Shown: positions 7,599 through 17,055 of the stretch, one piece after another
How positions within the stretch are numbered: the stretch's first letter is position 1
How the letters are laid out: each line of letters starts with the position of its first letter
Source of the DNA: Cytophagales bacterium
GTDB lineage: Bacteria; Bacteroidota; Bacteroidia; Cytophagales; Cyclobacteriaceae
Direction of reading: 5' to 3'
Assembly (NCBI GenBank): GCA_033344775.1
Contig: JAWPMT010000007.1
Coordinates: 1-64,000 of the forward strand
Length of the DNA stretch: 64,000 nucleotides
The notes under the pieces: model-generated
Databases searched by the model: none
What the model saw: the letters and a program-made list of their open reading frames with translations, nothing else
What the model was told of the DNA's origin: nothing
Program-made: the position numbers and the translations under genes

Positions 7599-9401
7599 TC
7601 ACTTTAATTCTTCTTCGACGTTGCCACAGGTGAGCATTTCATCTCCGAAATAAGGGTTGAGTACTTCGTCCGAATCGCTAAGCCAGAAAGCCCCTTTAAA
7701 ATCAAAGGCCATCGGGCAGTACTGGCGAAATCCTCCGGTTTCTACCTGAAACTTGATCAGGGTTTGGTACAGCTGGTCACTGAGTGGTGAAAGTGTGGTT
7801 CGGATTTTCTCAACGTCCGATTCCGACACGATCATTTCCGCAGTAGTCTTAAGCACGCTCAGGTCTTTCATCCACTCTACGTGCGCATCACCTTTCACCA
7901 GCGACATATCTACTGCGTTGATGGAGGCCAGAAACGGCTCCGCCTTTTCTTTGGCCGTGGAGGCATCTGTTTCTACTAGGGCATCTTTTAGCGGCAGGTA
8001 GGTCTCGAAAACAGCCTTCAACTGATCGCGAAACGTCGCACTCACTTCATAGAGCTCACCGGAAATGTTCACCTCGGGATGACTCATTTCATGACCAGAG
8101 TGATCTTCCATTCCGCCATGATCATGACCAGTAGATGGTTTGCCGCCCATGGGACTGGCCGTCTGGCGATTCATCATGGAGATCTTTCCCTGAAGTTGAG
8201 CTGCTGCATCAATCTTGAAAACACCATTGGCAGCCACTTCTTCATCTTCCTCCAGTCCAGCATTCACCACGTAGTAGTCTCCGGCATCAGGGCCTAGTTC
8301 CACCTCTCTGAATTGAAAAGTAGGTTGACTGTAGTTAGGACGCTTCACATACGCGACTGCTCTTTTACCGGTCCAGAGAATGGCCGATTTTGGTACCAAC
8401 ACAGCCGCCTCTCCCATAGTCAGGCCTGCCTCCACTGCTCCTTCCACAAACATTTCAGGCTTAAGAAAATTGTCAGTGTTCCTGATCTCTGTGCGTACCG
8501 AAGCGGTTCTCGTTTGCTTATTGACCACCGGATCAATGAAGGTCACCACACTTTCAAAGGTTTGTCCAGGAATGGACTGCACTTTAAACGATATAGAGTC
8601 TCCTGTGCTTATCCAGGGCAGATCACTTTCATAGGCATCAAACAACACCCACAACCTGTTCAGGTTGGCGATCTCAAAAAGGACACTTCCATCCATCACA
8701 TGTTCGCCCTGACTCACATTTCGAGTCATGATTGTTCCTGATCGAGGAGCGTACACATCAAAGTAGAATTGGGGTTCTCCTTTTTCAATGATCGCTTCAA
8801 TCTGCGATTCAGTAAGCTCCCACAGTTTCAGTTTCTGAATAGCCGCCTGATAGAACGAAGGATTTGACTCCTTGAACTTCAATGCTTCGAAAAGCTCCTT
8901 TTGCGCTGTTACCAGGTCTGGTGAATACATGGTAGCCAGGCGTTGACCTTGACGGATGTACTGCCCGGTAAAGTCTGCATAAAGCTTCTCAACACGTCCA
9001 TCAAAATGTGCTGTGACTTTGGCTATACTCCTTTCGTCTGCTTCAATCTTCCCAGTAAGATAAACCTGCTTCTTAGGAGTGGATTTCGTCACCTTCACGG
9101 TTTGGATGGAAGCCATCATCATCGCAGCTTCCGTCATTTGTACCTCGTCCAGGTTCACCACTTCCTGCTCATTGGAGGAGAGCGGTATCAGGTCCATTCC
9201 GCAGAAAGGACAACTCCCAGGACCATCTTCACGCACCTGTGGGTGCATGCTGCAAGTCCACACTTCGGCCATGGTTTCGTGCTCATGTCCTTCATGAGCC
9301 ATGGAATTACCAGATCCGCCAAAGAATACGCCGCCGAGGAACACGCCAATAACCAGCAATGCCACCCCGATCAGTACTTGTTTTATATTGATCTTTTTCA
9401 T
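7599..9401 (-). CDS. cusB: RND efflux periplasmic adaptor (CusB-like) with metal-binding N-terminus
   Basis: 600 residues. An N-terminal membrane anchor precedes a His-rich patch (HEGHEHE) and the heavy-metal-binding domain WTCSMHPQ...GSCPFCGMDLIPL (about 48-75). The HlyD/CusB membrane-fusion body follows (about 90-400), with barrel-sandwich and beta-barrel pieces such as VYAPRSGTIM and PEMFVEGAVEAGL. A Met/His-rich linker and a C-terminal DUF3347-type domain (about 445-590) complete it. It delivers Cu(I)/Ag(I) to the RND pump and bridges to the outer-membrane channel. Its start overlaps the cusC stop by four bases (ATGA). Confidence 0.9.
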   Translation of the reverse strand: MKKINIKQVLIGVALLVIGVFLGGVFFGGSGNSMAHEGHEHETMAEVWTCSMHPQVREDGPGSCPFCGMDLIPLSSNEQEVVNLDEVQMTEAAMMMASIQTVKVTKSTPKKQVYLTGKIEADERSIAKVTAHFDGRVEKLYADFTGQYIRQGQRLATMYSPDLVTAQKELFEALKFKESNPSFYQAAIQKLKLWELTESQIEAIIEKGEPQFYFDVYAPRSGTIMTRNVSQGEHVMDGSVLFEIANLNRLWVLFDAYESDLPWISTGDSISFKVQSIPGQTFESVVTFIDPVVNKQTRTASVRTEIRNTDNFLKPEMFVEGAVEAGLTMGEAAVLVPKSAILWTGKRAVAYVKRPNYSQPTFQFREVELGPDAGDYYVVNAGLEEDEEVAANGVFKIDAAAQLQGKISMMNRQTASPMGGKPSTGHDHGGMEDHSGHEMSHPEVNISGELYEVSATFRDQLKAVFETYLPLKDALVETDASTAKEKAEPFLASINAVDMSLVKGDAHVEWMKDLSVLKTTAEMIVSESDVEKIRTTLSPLSDQLYQTLIKFQVETGGFRQYCPMAFDFKGAFWLSDSDEVLNPYFGDEMLTCGNVEEELK

Positions 9402-10621
9402 TTTCCGATGATGTAATTGATTTGATAAATCGCACGGTTGGTTTCAACTCGTGCTCTCTCAATTTCCAATTGATAGGTCAGGAGCTTCCGCTCCATGCGC
9501 AAGACCTCCTCAAAGTCTGCCGTTCCTGTCGTGAACTCTGTTTGCAACAGCGACAGGGAGCGACCGGCCAGATCGTGGAGGTTCTGATAAAGTACCACCC
9601 GGCGCTTTGCATCCAGGTGATCACGAATGAACCCTTCCAGGGCAGTGACTAACCGATTATTCTGTTCCTCGATTTGGTATTCAAGCCCTTCCTTTTCAAG
9701 AGTGACCTGAGTTTCCTGCGCTTTGTATTTCTTTCGATAGATCGGAATTTTCAAACCCACCTGAGGAAATACAAACGCATCCTGACCATTGTCGGGAAGT
9801 TCCACCCCTGAACGTTCACTGATATTGACATAGCTGGCTCCGAGGGTAAAGGACGGCTTACCATTTAGCTCCGTCACTTTCAAGAGTTCTTCTTTCGACC
9901 GAACCATGGATCGAATACTCTGAAGTTTAGGATTTGCAATGATGATGCTATCGTAAAGCACTTGCTTATCTAAGGTCAATTCGATGATCTCAAGGGAATC
10001 GCCAAATTGGATAGTCTCCACAGGAGTATTGAGCAACTTCTCAAACGCGACCTTGGCAGCGGTCCGGCTATCTTCCCAATAGGCAAGCTGAGTCTGGAGT
10101 TCCTTTTCCTCCATCTCAACCCTAAGCACATTGACAAATCCGGTTTTTCCACTCTCGAAATTCACCCTGGCCAGTTCCTTGAAAGAACTTAACAGGTCCA
10201 GATTCTCGTTCGTAAGCGCAATAGATCGATCCAGTAAGTACAGTTGATCATAAGCCACCCGCACCTCGCTGAATAGCTGCAGTTTCGCATCCTCAAATAG
10301 CTGAAGCTTCGCGTCTGCCATCTGTGTGGCCACTGCACCCTGTGCTTTCAAAGTCCCGAACCAGGGAAACGCCTGACTAACCGCCAGACTAGCCCGTTGA
10401 GGACCAACCCTAGTCTCCACAGGCTGGACAAATAACCCGAAAGTAACCTGCGGATCTGGCAAGGTTTGTGCCTGTGGAATTCGCTCCATGGCTGCTAGGT
10501 ACTCATTGAATTTCGCTTTCAATCCCGGATTGTGCTCAGCCGCAAGGGTCAGATAGGGCTCCACCTGGCAGACGGCCAAAAGAGGCATCATGATGATGAA
10601 TACTATGACTACTTTTCTCAT
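9398..10621 (-). CDS. cusC: TolC-family outer-membrane channel (CusC-like)
   Basis: About 407 residues from ATG 10621: signal MRKVVIVFIIMMPLLAVCQ, then two outer-membrane-efflux-protein repeats of long helices (AEHNPGLKAKFNEYLAAMERIPQ..., ARVNFESGKTGFVNVLRVE..., TEFTTGTADFEEVLRMERK). The start at 10621 overlaps the cusA stop by ATGA and puts the signal at the N-terminus; an upstream in-frame start at 10657 would bury it. It forms the exit duct of the tripartite copper/silver pump with the adaptor and CusA. Confidence 0.88.
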   Translation of the reverse strand: MRKVVIVFIIMMPLLAVCQVEPYLTLAAEHNPGLKAKFNEYLAAMERIPQAQTLPDPQVTFGLFVQPVETRVGPQRASLAVSQAFPWFGTLKAQGAVATQMADAKLQLFEDAKLQLFSEVRVAYDQLYLLDRSIALTNENLDLLSSFKELARVNFESGKTGFVNVLRVEMEEKELQTQLAYWEDSRTAAKVAFEKLLNTPVETIQFGDSLEIIELTLDKQVLYDSIIIANPKLQSIRSMVRSKEELLKVTELNGKPSFTLGASYVNISERSGVELPDNGQDAFVFPQVGLKIPIYRKKYKAQETQVTLEKEGLEYQIEEQNNRLVTALEGFIRDHLDAKRRVVLYQNLHDLAGRSLSLLQTEFTTGTADFEEVLRMERKLLTYQLEIERARVETNRAIYQINYIIGK

Positions 10622-13600
10622 GACTCTGGATTTGATTTTAGTTGACGTTCCTGCCACATGCAGTACAAAACCGGCACGACTAACATGGTAATCACCTGGA
10701 TGATCATACCTCCGAAAGTTGGGATTGCCATGGGCACCATGATATCCGATCCCTTACCTGTAGAAGTCAGAACCGGCAACAAGGCAATTACTGTGGTAGC
10801 AGCAGTCATCATCGCAGGCCTTACCCGCTGTTGACCGGCATGCAGCACTGCAGCCCGCACTCCATCGACGGAGTTAGGTTTTTCACGCTCCAGGTGTTGC
10901 TTCAGATACGTACCCATGATCACGCCATCATCAGTGGCCACGCCAAACAGGGCAATGAATCCCACCCAAACAGCTACACTTAGATTGATGGTGTGCACCT
11001 GGAAGAGGTCCCGCAGGTCTGCTCCAAAGAGTGAAAAATTCAGGAACCAATCCTGACCGTACAACCAGATGAAAATAAATCCTCCCGCAAAGGCCACAAA
11101 CACGCCCGAAAAGACCATTAACGTCGGCTGTAGCTTTCCAAACTGGAAATACAGGATTAGTAAAATGGCCATTAGGCTAATCGGGATTACAATGGACAGT
11201 CGTTTGGTGGCTCGGATCTGGTTTTCATAGTTCCCGGCAAACTTGTAGCTCACACCCATTGGGATCTGCAATGCACCATCAGCGATTTGCGCATTGAGAT
11301 AGGCTTGTGCACCTTCTACCACATCCACCTCGGCAAACCCATCTTCCTTATCAAAGATCACGTAGCTCACCAGGAAGGTGTCTTCACTCTTGATGTTCTG
11401 TGGTCCGCGGACGTATTGCAATTCTGCCAGTTCCTTCAAGGGAACTTGCACGCCTGTAGGAGTAGGAATCAGAATATTACTCAGGTCATCGGGATTGTCA
11501 CGAAGTTCTCTCGCGTATCGAACCCGCACCTGGTACCGCTCACGGCCTTCAACTGTAGTGGTCTGAGCATTACCGCCGACAGCTACGCCGATGTACATCT
11601 GCATGTCTGCAACACTCAGCCCGTATCGAGCAATGGCTTGTCGATTGATCTTGATTTCCAGATAAGGTTTCCCGACTACACGATCCGCAAAGACCGAACT
11701 AGGTTTCACCCCAGGCACTTGCTTCAGGAACGTTTCCATGTCAAACCCGACTGCTTCTATCGTTTCCAGGTCAGGGCCGTAGATCTTCATTCCCATTGGA
11801 GCACGCATGCCCGTTGAGAGCATCACCAATCTGGTGGCAATAGGCTGCAGTTTCGGTGCGGAGGTCATTCCAGGAATGTTGGCCATGTTTACGATCTCAC
11901 CCCAGATGTCATTGGGGGATTGAATGTGCTCACGCCATTGGCGGAAATATTGCCCTGTGGATGCTGGAATCAATAAGTCTGCGTTGAAACTGGCTAGCGC
12001 TTCACTTTTCCATTCAAACGTTTCACCATTCGACAAATCAAAATGTCCGTCTCCATTGACCCTGAATCGCATACGGTGGCCATCTTCATCCAGGATGTAC
12101 TCCGGTTTGTAGTTGATCACATTTTCAAACATGGAAATCGGGGCAGGATCGAGCGCAGAAGCTACACGACCCCATTTCCCAACAGTCATTTCAACCTCGG
12201 GAATGGACGTCACCAGCTGATCCAGTAACTGAATGGTTTCGATGTTTTCCTGAACACCTGAGTGTGGCATGGTGGTCGGCATGAGCAAATAAGAGCCTTC
12301 ATCCAGAGGAGGCATGAACTCTTTACCTACACCCGGAAAGGTCGTACTCATGGAAGCCCAGAAACCAGACTCTCGTACATCCCAATTGACCGAATGGGCA
12401 CCTTTAGCGACAAAACCAAAAGCCCGATCAAATCCTTGCCAGGAGAGGAGTCCAAAGATCAGGATCACAATGGGCAGGGTCAGAAATTGCCATTTATGTT
12501 CCAGGCACCAGCTCAATATCCTGGTGTAGTAGCGAACTACTGTGAGAAGAATCCCCAACACCAGCACAATGATCAAGCCTACAAAAAGGAAATTCAGGAA
12601 CCAGCTGTAACCCGCTCCAAGTGGCAACCACTCTTTGGTGAGAAAGTACAGCACGGTCAGCAGGACCACTGCAATATTGAGATAACCCGGCACCCAAGCC
12701 CATTTGCCTTTCCATCGGTCTTCAAAGAAATTATTGACGCCCATGATGGCCAATACAATTCCAGCCCAGGGAATGAAAAAGAAAATGACAATGCCCAATA
12801 GGATCAGTCCTATGTTCCAGAACTTTCGAGCCTTGTCTTTTCCGAAATTCAATGAGAAGATCCAATGTGCAAAAGCCGGAATGATCACCAATCCAATGAA
12901 CAGGGCAGCGAGTAACGCAAACGTCTTAGTAAATGCCAAGGGTTGAAACAGTTTCCCCTCCTGGGCCTGTAAGGCAAATACAGGAATGAAACTGATCACC
13001 GTAGTGGCCAATGCAGTGATTACCGCAGAAGCTACTTCTGTGGTGGCCGTATAGATGACCTGAAGTCGGCCCGGTGAGTCTAGGTCTTTGTTCTCGGGCA
13101 TTTGAAGGTGCCTGATGATGTTCTCAGTGAATACGACACCCACATCCACCATCACGCCAATGGCAATCGCAATACCCGATAGTGCCACGATATTGGCCGA
13201 CACACCGAAGTAGCGCATGGCAATGAAGGTCATCAAAACCCCGATAGGTAGCAGACTGGAGATAAGGATAGATGCCCTCAGATTAATGACGAGGATAATC
13301 ACCACAATCACACTGATCAGCACTTCCAGAGACAAAGCTTCTTCGAGTGTTCCCAGGGTTTCCTTGATCAATCCTGTGCGATCATAAAAAGGAACAATCG
13401 TGACTTTGGAAACCGTACCATCCGATAGCGTCTTGGATGGCAAACCAGGAGCAAGCTCCTCGATCTTGGCCTTCACATTATTGATCACCTCCAGTGGATT
13501 AGAACCATACCGGGCCACTACTACAGCGCCCACAGCTTCGGCACCAGCTTTATCCAGACCTCCACGACGCGTAGCAGGTCCTAGCTGTACCCTGGCCACA

Positions 13601-14433
13601 TCCTTGATGCGAATGGGAATGTTGTTCCTGGCCAGCACGACCGCTTCTTCCAGATCGGAAATGTTCTTGATGTAGCCCAGACCTCTAACCAGGTACTCGG
13701 CTTTGTTGAACTCTAACGTTCTTGCGCCAACATCAAGATTACTTTTCTTCACCGCGTTCATGATGTCGGCTACATCCACGTCATAGCTTTTCATGGCCGT
13801 GGGATCTATCTCTACCTGGTACTCTTTCACATACCCTCCGATAGAAGCCACTTCCGAAACTCCTGCTGCAGAAGAGAGTCCATACTTGATATAAAAGTCC
13901 TGGATAGAACGCAATTCCTGCGGGTCCCAACCACCAGCTGGCCGACCGGCTTCATCACGACCTTCCAGCGTGTACCAGAAAATTTGCCCCAATGCCGTAG
14001 CATCAGGGCCTAGCGCAGGTTGAACGCCCTCCGGCAATGTTCCGGAGGGAAGTGAGTTTAGCTTTTCCAGTATTCTTGATCGGCTCCAATAGAACTCGAC
14101 CCCTTCTTCGAAAATGAGGTAAATACTGGAAAGCCCGAAAATGGAGTTACTGCGGATGGTCTTCACGCCAGGAATACCCAGCAGCGCCGTGGTTAGCGGA
14201 TATGAAACCTGATCCTCTATGTCCTGCGGTGAGCGGCCCATCCACTCCGTGTATACAATTTGTTGGTTTTCACCAATATCGGGGATCGCATCTACGGGCA
14301 CCGGATCTCTTGGGATCGTGTCTGATTCCCAATTAAATGGTGCCGTGGCAATGCCCCATGTGATGAGAGAAACAGCCACCAACAAGGTGACCAGCTTCTT
14401 CTCTAAGAAAAATTTAATGATATGATTAAGCAT
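10618..14433 (-). CDS. cusA: Heavy-metal RND efflux pump (CusA/CzcA family)
   Basis: 1271 residues, longer than the roughly 1040 of E. coli CusA. It shows the RND hallmarks: N-terminal TM1, two large periplasmic loops, a central helix cluster (LIVVIILVINLRASILIS; ALSGIAIAIGVMVDVGVVFTENIIRH) and the C-terminal mirror (GVATDDGVIMGTYL). The extra length comes mainly from additional membrane segments and loops in the middle (about 530-690), as in other Bacteroidetes CusA proteins. The substrate Cu(I)/Ag(I) is inferred from the CusB metal domain and the HMA genes nearby. The transcription order is CusA, CusC, CusB. Confidence 0.92.
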   Translation of the reverse strand: MLNHIIKFFLEKKLVTLLVAVSLITWGIATAPFNWESDTIPRDPVPVDAIPDIGENQQIVYTEWMGRSPQDIEDQVSYPLTTALLGIPGVKTIRSNSIFGLSSIYLIFEEGVEFYWSRSRILEKLNSLPSGTLPEGVQPALGPDATALGQIFWYTLEGRDEAGRPAGGWDPQELRSIQDFYIKYGLSSAAGVSEVASIGGYVKEYQVEIDPTAMKSYDVDVADIMNAVKKSNLDVGARTLEFNKAEYLVRGLGYIKNISDLEEAVVLARNNIPIRIKDVARVQLGPATRRGGLDKAGAEAVGAVVVARYGSNPLEVINNVKAKIEELAPGLPSKTLSDGTVSKVTIVPFYDRTGLIKETLGTLEEALSLEVLISVIVVIILVINLRASILISSLLPIGVLMTFIAMRYFGVSANIVALSGIAIAIGVMVDVGVVFTENIIRHLQMPENKDLDSPGRLQVIYTATTEVASAVITALATTVISFIPVFALQAQEGKLFQPLAFTKTFALLAALFIGLVIIPAFAHWIFSLNFGKDKARKFWNIGLILLGIVIFFFIPWAGIVLAIMGVNNFFEDRWKGKWAWVPGYLNIAVVLLTVLYFLTKEWLPLGAGYSWFLNFLFVGLIIVLVLGILLTVVRYYTRILSWCLEHKWQFLTLPIVILIFGLLSWQGFDRAFGFVAKGAHSVNWDVRESGFWASMSTTFPGVGKEFMPPLDEGSYLLMPTTMPHSGVQENIETIQLLDQLVTSIPEVEMTVGKWGRVASALDPAPISMFENVINYKPEYILDEDGHRMRFRVNGDGHFDLSNGETFEWKSEALASFNADLLIPASTGQYFRQWREHIQSPNDIWGEIVNMANIPGMTSAPKLQPIATRLVMLSTGMRAPMGMKIYGPDLETIEAVGFDMETFLKQVPGVKPSSVFADRVVGKPYLEIKINRQAIARYGLSVADMQMYIGVAVGGNAQTTTVEGRERYQVRVRYARELRDNPDDLSNILIPTPTGVQVPLKELAELQYVRGPQNIKSEDTFLVSYVIFDKEDGFAEVDVVEGAQAYLNAQIADGALQIPMGVSYKFAGNYENQIRATKRLSIVIPISLMAILLILYFQFGKLQPTLMVFSGVFVAFAGGFIFIWLYGQDWFLNFSLFGADLRDLFQVHTINLSVAVWVGFIALFGVATDDGVIMGTYLKQHLEREKPNSVDGVRAAVLHAGQQRVRPAMMTAATTVIALLPVLTSTGKGSDIMVPMAIPTFGGMIIQVITMLVVPVLYCMWQERQLKSNPES

Positions 14434-14521
14434 AGCATCATTCTATGTGTATGAATTGAACAATAGAATTAATGAGGCATCAAGTGATGCCTATACCTGT
14501 GTGACAGGTACATGCTAAAAC

Positions 14522-14923
14522 TTATAGGAGGAATGACTGCACAAGAACAGGAACATCCTGAGCAATCAAAGGGGGCTTATAGTTGAGAAATTGCTTTTGC
14601 GTAGTGGCTGTTGAGAAGAGCTTGTAATCAACAAGCACGTATGTAACAACCGCTAGCAGATTCAAATCAGGAGTAGCATTGAAATCAAAGTGAGCCTTTT
14701 GCAGATCATCGACCTTGAATTCTTCAACCGTATCCTTACAGCAGCCCATTGCATCAGACGCATCTCCCATGTCCATCATGGACATACAAGAAGCTGCAGG
14801 GTGATTGATAGACGTATCCATTAACCTACCCATGCAATAGTGTCTATGCAGCGTTACCCCTACCGAGGTAGTCAGTAGCAGTGCTGCCATTAGTACGGTC
14901 GCTATTTTCTTGAATAGGTGCAT
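14522..14923 (-). CDS. HYC_CC_PP family small secreted protein
   Basis: 133 residues with a signal peptide followed by the three name-giving motifs: HRHYCMGR, then MGCCKD, then YKPPL. Met- and Cys-rich stretches (SCMSMMDMGDASDAMGCC) suggest Cu(I) binding. Members are common next to Cus-type operons in Bacteroidetes, and function is unproven. It is the first gene upstream of cusA, 88 bases away, and may be co-transcribed. Confidence 0.8.
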   Translation of the reverse strand: MHLFKKIATVLMAALLLTTSVGVTLHRHYCMGRLMDTSINHPAASCMSMMDMGDASDAMGCCKDTVEEFKVDDLQKAHFDFNATPDLNLLAVVTYVLVDYKLFSTATTQKQFLNYKPPLIAQDVPVLVQSFLL

Positions 14924-14970
14924 TCAGCTGTAAAGATACGGAATTTGAATCTTGTGGTTTTTCATGCCAC

Positions 14971-15630
14971 TCAATGACAGGCCTTATTGTACTTTTTCAA
15001 CTTGTAATAATTGTACGGCAAAGGAGTGATGAAACCCACTACTAAAGCAGGAACCAACGCCAACCAATACCAAATGTCATTAAAGGCCGCTTTGCCTCCG
15101 GTGATCATAAAATCCGTTCCGGTCATGGCCAGCTCCATAGCCACCATGGAAATGAAAGACATACCAAAGGCGGTTTTCAGAGCAAACGTCCAATTGAAGT
15201 GCTCCCTATACTTCAGGAGAATAGTTTCCAGCGTAATCGACGTGATCAACCCTGCGATGATTGCCAGGATCATCATCCAGATCATAGGCGTTTCGGGATA
15301 AAAGGCTTGTAGGAAAAACACCATTCCGAAATCACCAATCGAACAGCCAATCAGACAATTGAGGGTATTGAAGGAAGCTCTTTTCCAAACAGGCATATCC
15401 ATCCAGAAAGGCGTCTTTTGTCCCACAACATTGTAACCCGCTTCCTTCAGCAACTTGGACAAATGGGCTTCGGACAATCCCTCACCTTGAGCGGTGAGTG
15501 TCTTTACTTCCGGGTCCAGGTTCACAGACCATTCGGAAACTTTATTATCATTATCTAAGCCAGGGCGTAGGGCATTCACACAACCGTGGCAGTGTATATC
15601 GGTTTCTACTGTAATCGCATTCATAAGCAT
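14971..15630 (-). CDS. HMA domain fused to DUF4396 membrane protein
   Basis: 219 residues. An N-terminal HMA-like fold (about 1-70) has the metal loop DIHCHGCVNAL, i.e. CxxC, and ends LLKEAGYNV. Four membrane helices follow in the DUF4396 pattern: RASFNTLNCLIGCSIGDFGMVFFLQAF, MMILAIIAGLITSITLE, the TAFGMSFISMVAMELAMTGTDFMITG signature, and a final helix before a Lys-rich tail. It is probably an inner-membrane copper-handling protein. Met3 at 15624 is an equally possible start. It is read in the same direction as the efflux operon. Confidence 0.85.
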   Translation of the reverse strand: MLMNAITVETDIHCHGCVNALRPGLDNDNKVSEWSVNLDPEVKTLTAQGEGLSEAHLSKLLKEAGYNVVGQKTPFWMDMPVWKRASFNTLNCLIGCSIGDFGMVFFLQAFYPETPMIWMMILAIIAGLITSITLETILLKYREHFNWTFALKTAFGMSFISMVAMELAMTGTDFMITGGKAAFNDIWYWLALVPALVVGFITPLPYNYYKLKKYNKACH

Positions 15631-15842
15631 TGCATTTACACTTACAAAGTACGAGCATCACCCCCGGTCAGGGTTTATACAATTTTCGGAAAGATGTATA
15701 TGATTATTCTGATGATCTAATGTGCTGATTTATTGATATTCTGATGGTATGATTTAAATGGTGTAAGAATGGCTTATTCACATGACAACTCAGCATTTAA
15801 CCTAGATCAATCGGATAATCAAATCATTGCAGCATCGAATCA

Positions 15843-16424
15843 TCAATCCATCAAACCATCAATAGGCTTGCGAAGGGGTTTTCTTAGTTTCTTAAACTCA
15901 CTGGGAGACATGCCGGTAACCTTTTTGAACTGATTGGAAAGGTGTTGCACACTGCTGTAACCGAGTTCATGAGCAATCTGACTGGAATTCAATTCATCGT
16001 ACACCAGTAGCTCCTTTGCTCGTTCTATCCTCTGGAGAATCGTGTAGCGCTCGATGGTGACACCTTCCACTGAAGAGAACAGTTGACTAAGGGTCTTGTA
16101 ATCTTTCCCTAACTGCCTTTCCAGATAAGTAGAATTGTTGGTTTCCAAATGCTCTGTCTGACGATGGATCAAATCAATGATCAGTTGTTTAATCCGCTCA
16201 ATCAACTGGCTCGACTTATCTTCCAGTAGTTCAAACCCTCTGACCTCCAGACGTTCCTTGATCGCCGATTTATCCTTTGAATCCAGTTCTTGCCCCAAAG
16301 CCACTTCTCCCAGGTGAACCGACATCACGGGAATCCCGGAATTCCCAAATTCCTCTTCGACCGCCTCAATACAGCGGTTACAGACCATGTTTTTGATATG
16401 TAGGATGTGGTGCATTGATTTCAC
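15843..16424 (-). CDS. AraC regulator with N-terminal HMA-like metal sensor
   Basis: 193 residues. The first 70 form an HMA-like ferredoxin fold with CNRC (IKNMVCNRCIEAVEEEF) and the closing LEVRGFELLED. A linker helix leads to a C-terminal AraC HTH (about 95-185; ELNSSQIAHELGYSSVQHLSNQFKKVTGMSPSEFKKLR). An HMA chaperone domain as the input module of an AraC protein points to direct Cu(I) sensing and control of the efflux genes just downstream. It is half the length of sugar-type AraC proteins because no cupin domain is present. Confidence 0.85.
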   Translation of the reverse strand: MKSMHHILHIKNMVCNRCIEAVEEEFGNSGIPVMSVHLGEVALGQELDSKDKSAIKERLEVRGFELLEDKSSQLIERIKQLIIDLIHRQTEHLETNNSTYLERQLGKDYKTLSQLFSSVEGVTIERYTILQRIERAKELLVYDELNSSQIAHELGYSSVQHLSNQFKKVTGMSPSEFKKLRKPLRKPIDGLMD

Positions 16425-16623
16425 ATTGTCAACACAAAATTATCAGTATTCATTTTTCGATCTTATTGAACGAGCTCAGAAGCGCTTCATTGATCTTAAA
16501 AGGTTCATCAACGCCAAATCATTCCCAGTTATCGAAATTTGGAAACCTAAATCAATTATACGGTTCATTTTAGAGGTGCCATTAAATATGGCTTAGACAA
16601 GTACTCAATAGTACAACACAATG

Positions 16624-16650
16624 AAGAAGGGGCCAGTCCCCTTCTTTGCT
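16624..16650 (+). terminator. Strong hairpin, terminator-like
   Basis: AAGAAGGGG (16624-16632) pairs perfectly with CCCCTTCTT (16638-16646) over a five-base loop. The U-tract is short, so it could serve either strand. It lies upstream of the AraC gene start and may end an unannotated plus-strand RNA. Confidence 0.5.
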
Positions 16651-16754
16651 TCATTATAAGGCACATTATCTAAACTTATTCACTTAAAGAGCATCAAACT
16701 CAAATTTGACGAGGGCTTTGACCAGCCTTTTCTATCTTGTGATTCTAGTTTTTT

Positions 16755-16916
16755 AACTAGGTTAATTTGAAATGAATGAGTAGTCAACCCGATTGGCTGC
16801 TCATTCTTTTTTTGAATCATGATATTTCAAGTGTCTTGATTACCTTTAGTTTAGATATAAACTAGGTTAATTTGAGTAATGAGAAGTCAAAGCATATTGG
16901 CTTCTCATTCTTTTTT
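16755..16916 (+). repeat. Tandem 105-base repeat, each ending in a terminator
   Basis: AACTAGGTTAATTTGA occurs at 16755-16770 and again at 16860-16875. Each copy is followed by a stem: AATGAGTAGTCAA/TTGGCTGCTCATT (16775-16805) and AATGAGAAGTCAA/TTGGCTTCTCATT (16878-16909), both ending in C and six or more T. Stem changes between copies keep pairing (A-T versus T-G), which argues for conserved RNA structure. They may be two copies of a small RNA or of a terminator module. Confidence 0.6.
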
Positions 16917-17055
16917 GGATCCTCTATCGACCGATTTCATATCGCTACGAAACATTTAATTTCCGTACTTCATTCAACTCAAAAGAAGAATAGACAACAC
17001 GGCCGCTATTGCTAATAACCACCACCAGTATACTTTTCTCTGAGAACCTTCCAAC

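Larger units (their letters stand above)
16425..17055. other. Gene-free region with three terminator-like hairpins
   Basis: No supported coding frame is seen. The region holds one strong hairpin at 16624-16646 and two tandem copies of a conserved 16-base lead plus a hairpin at 16755-16813 and 16860-16916. Both are described separately. The rest is AT-rich sequence without a recognised feature. Confidence 0.6.

Noticed and set aside
16425-17055. CRISPR array
   Set aside because: Only two repeat copies with palindromic terminator character, 105 bases apart, and no cas genes.
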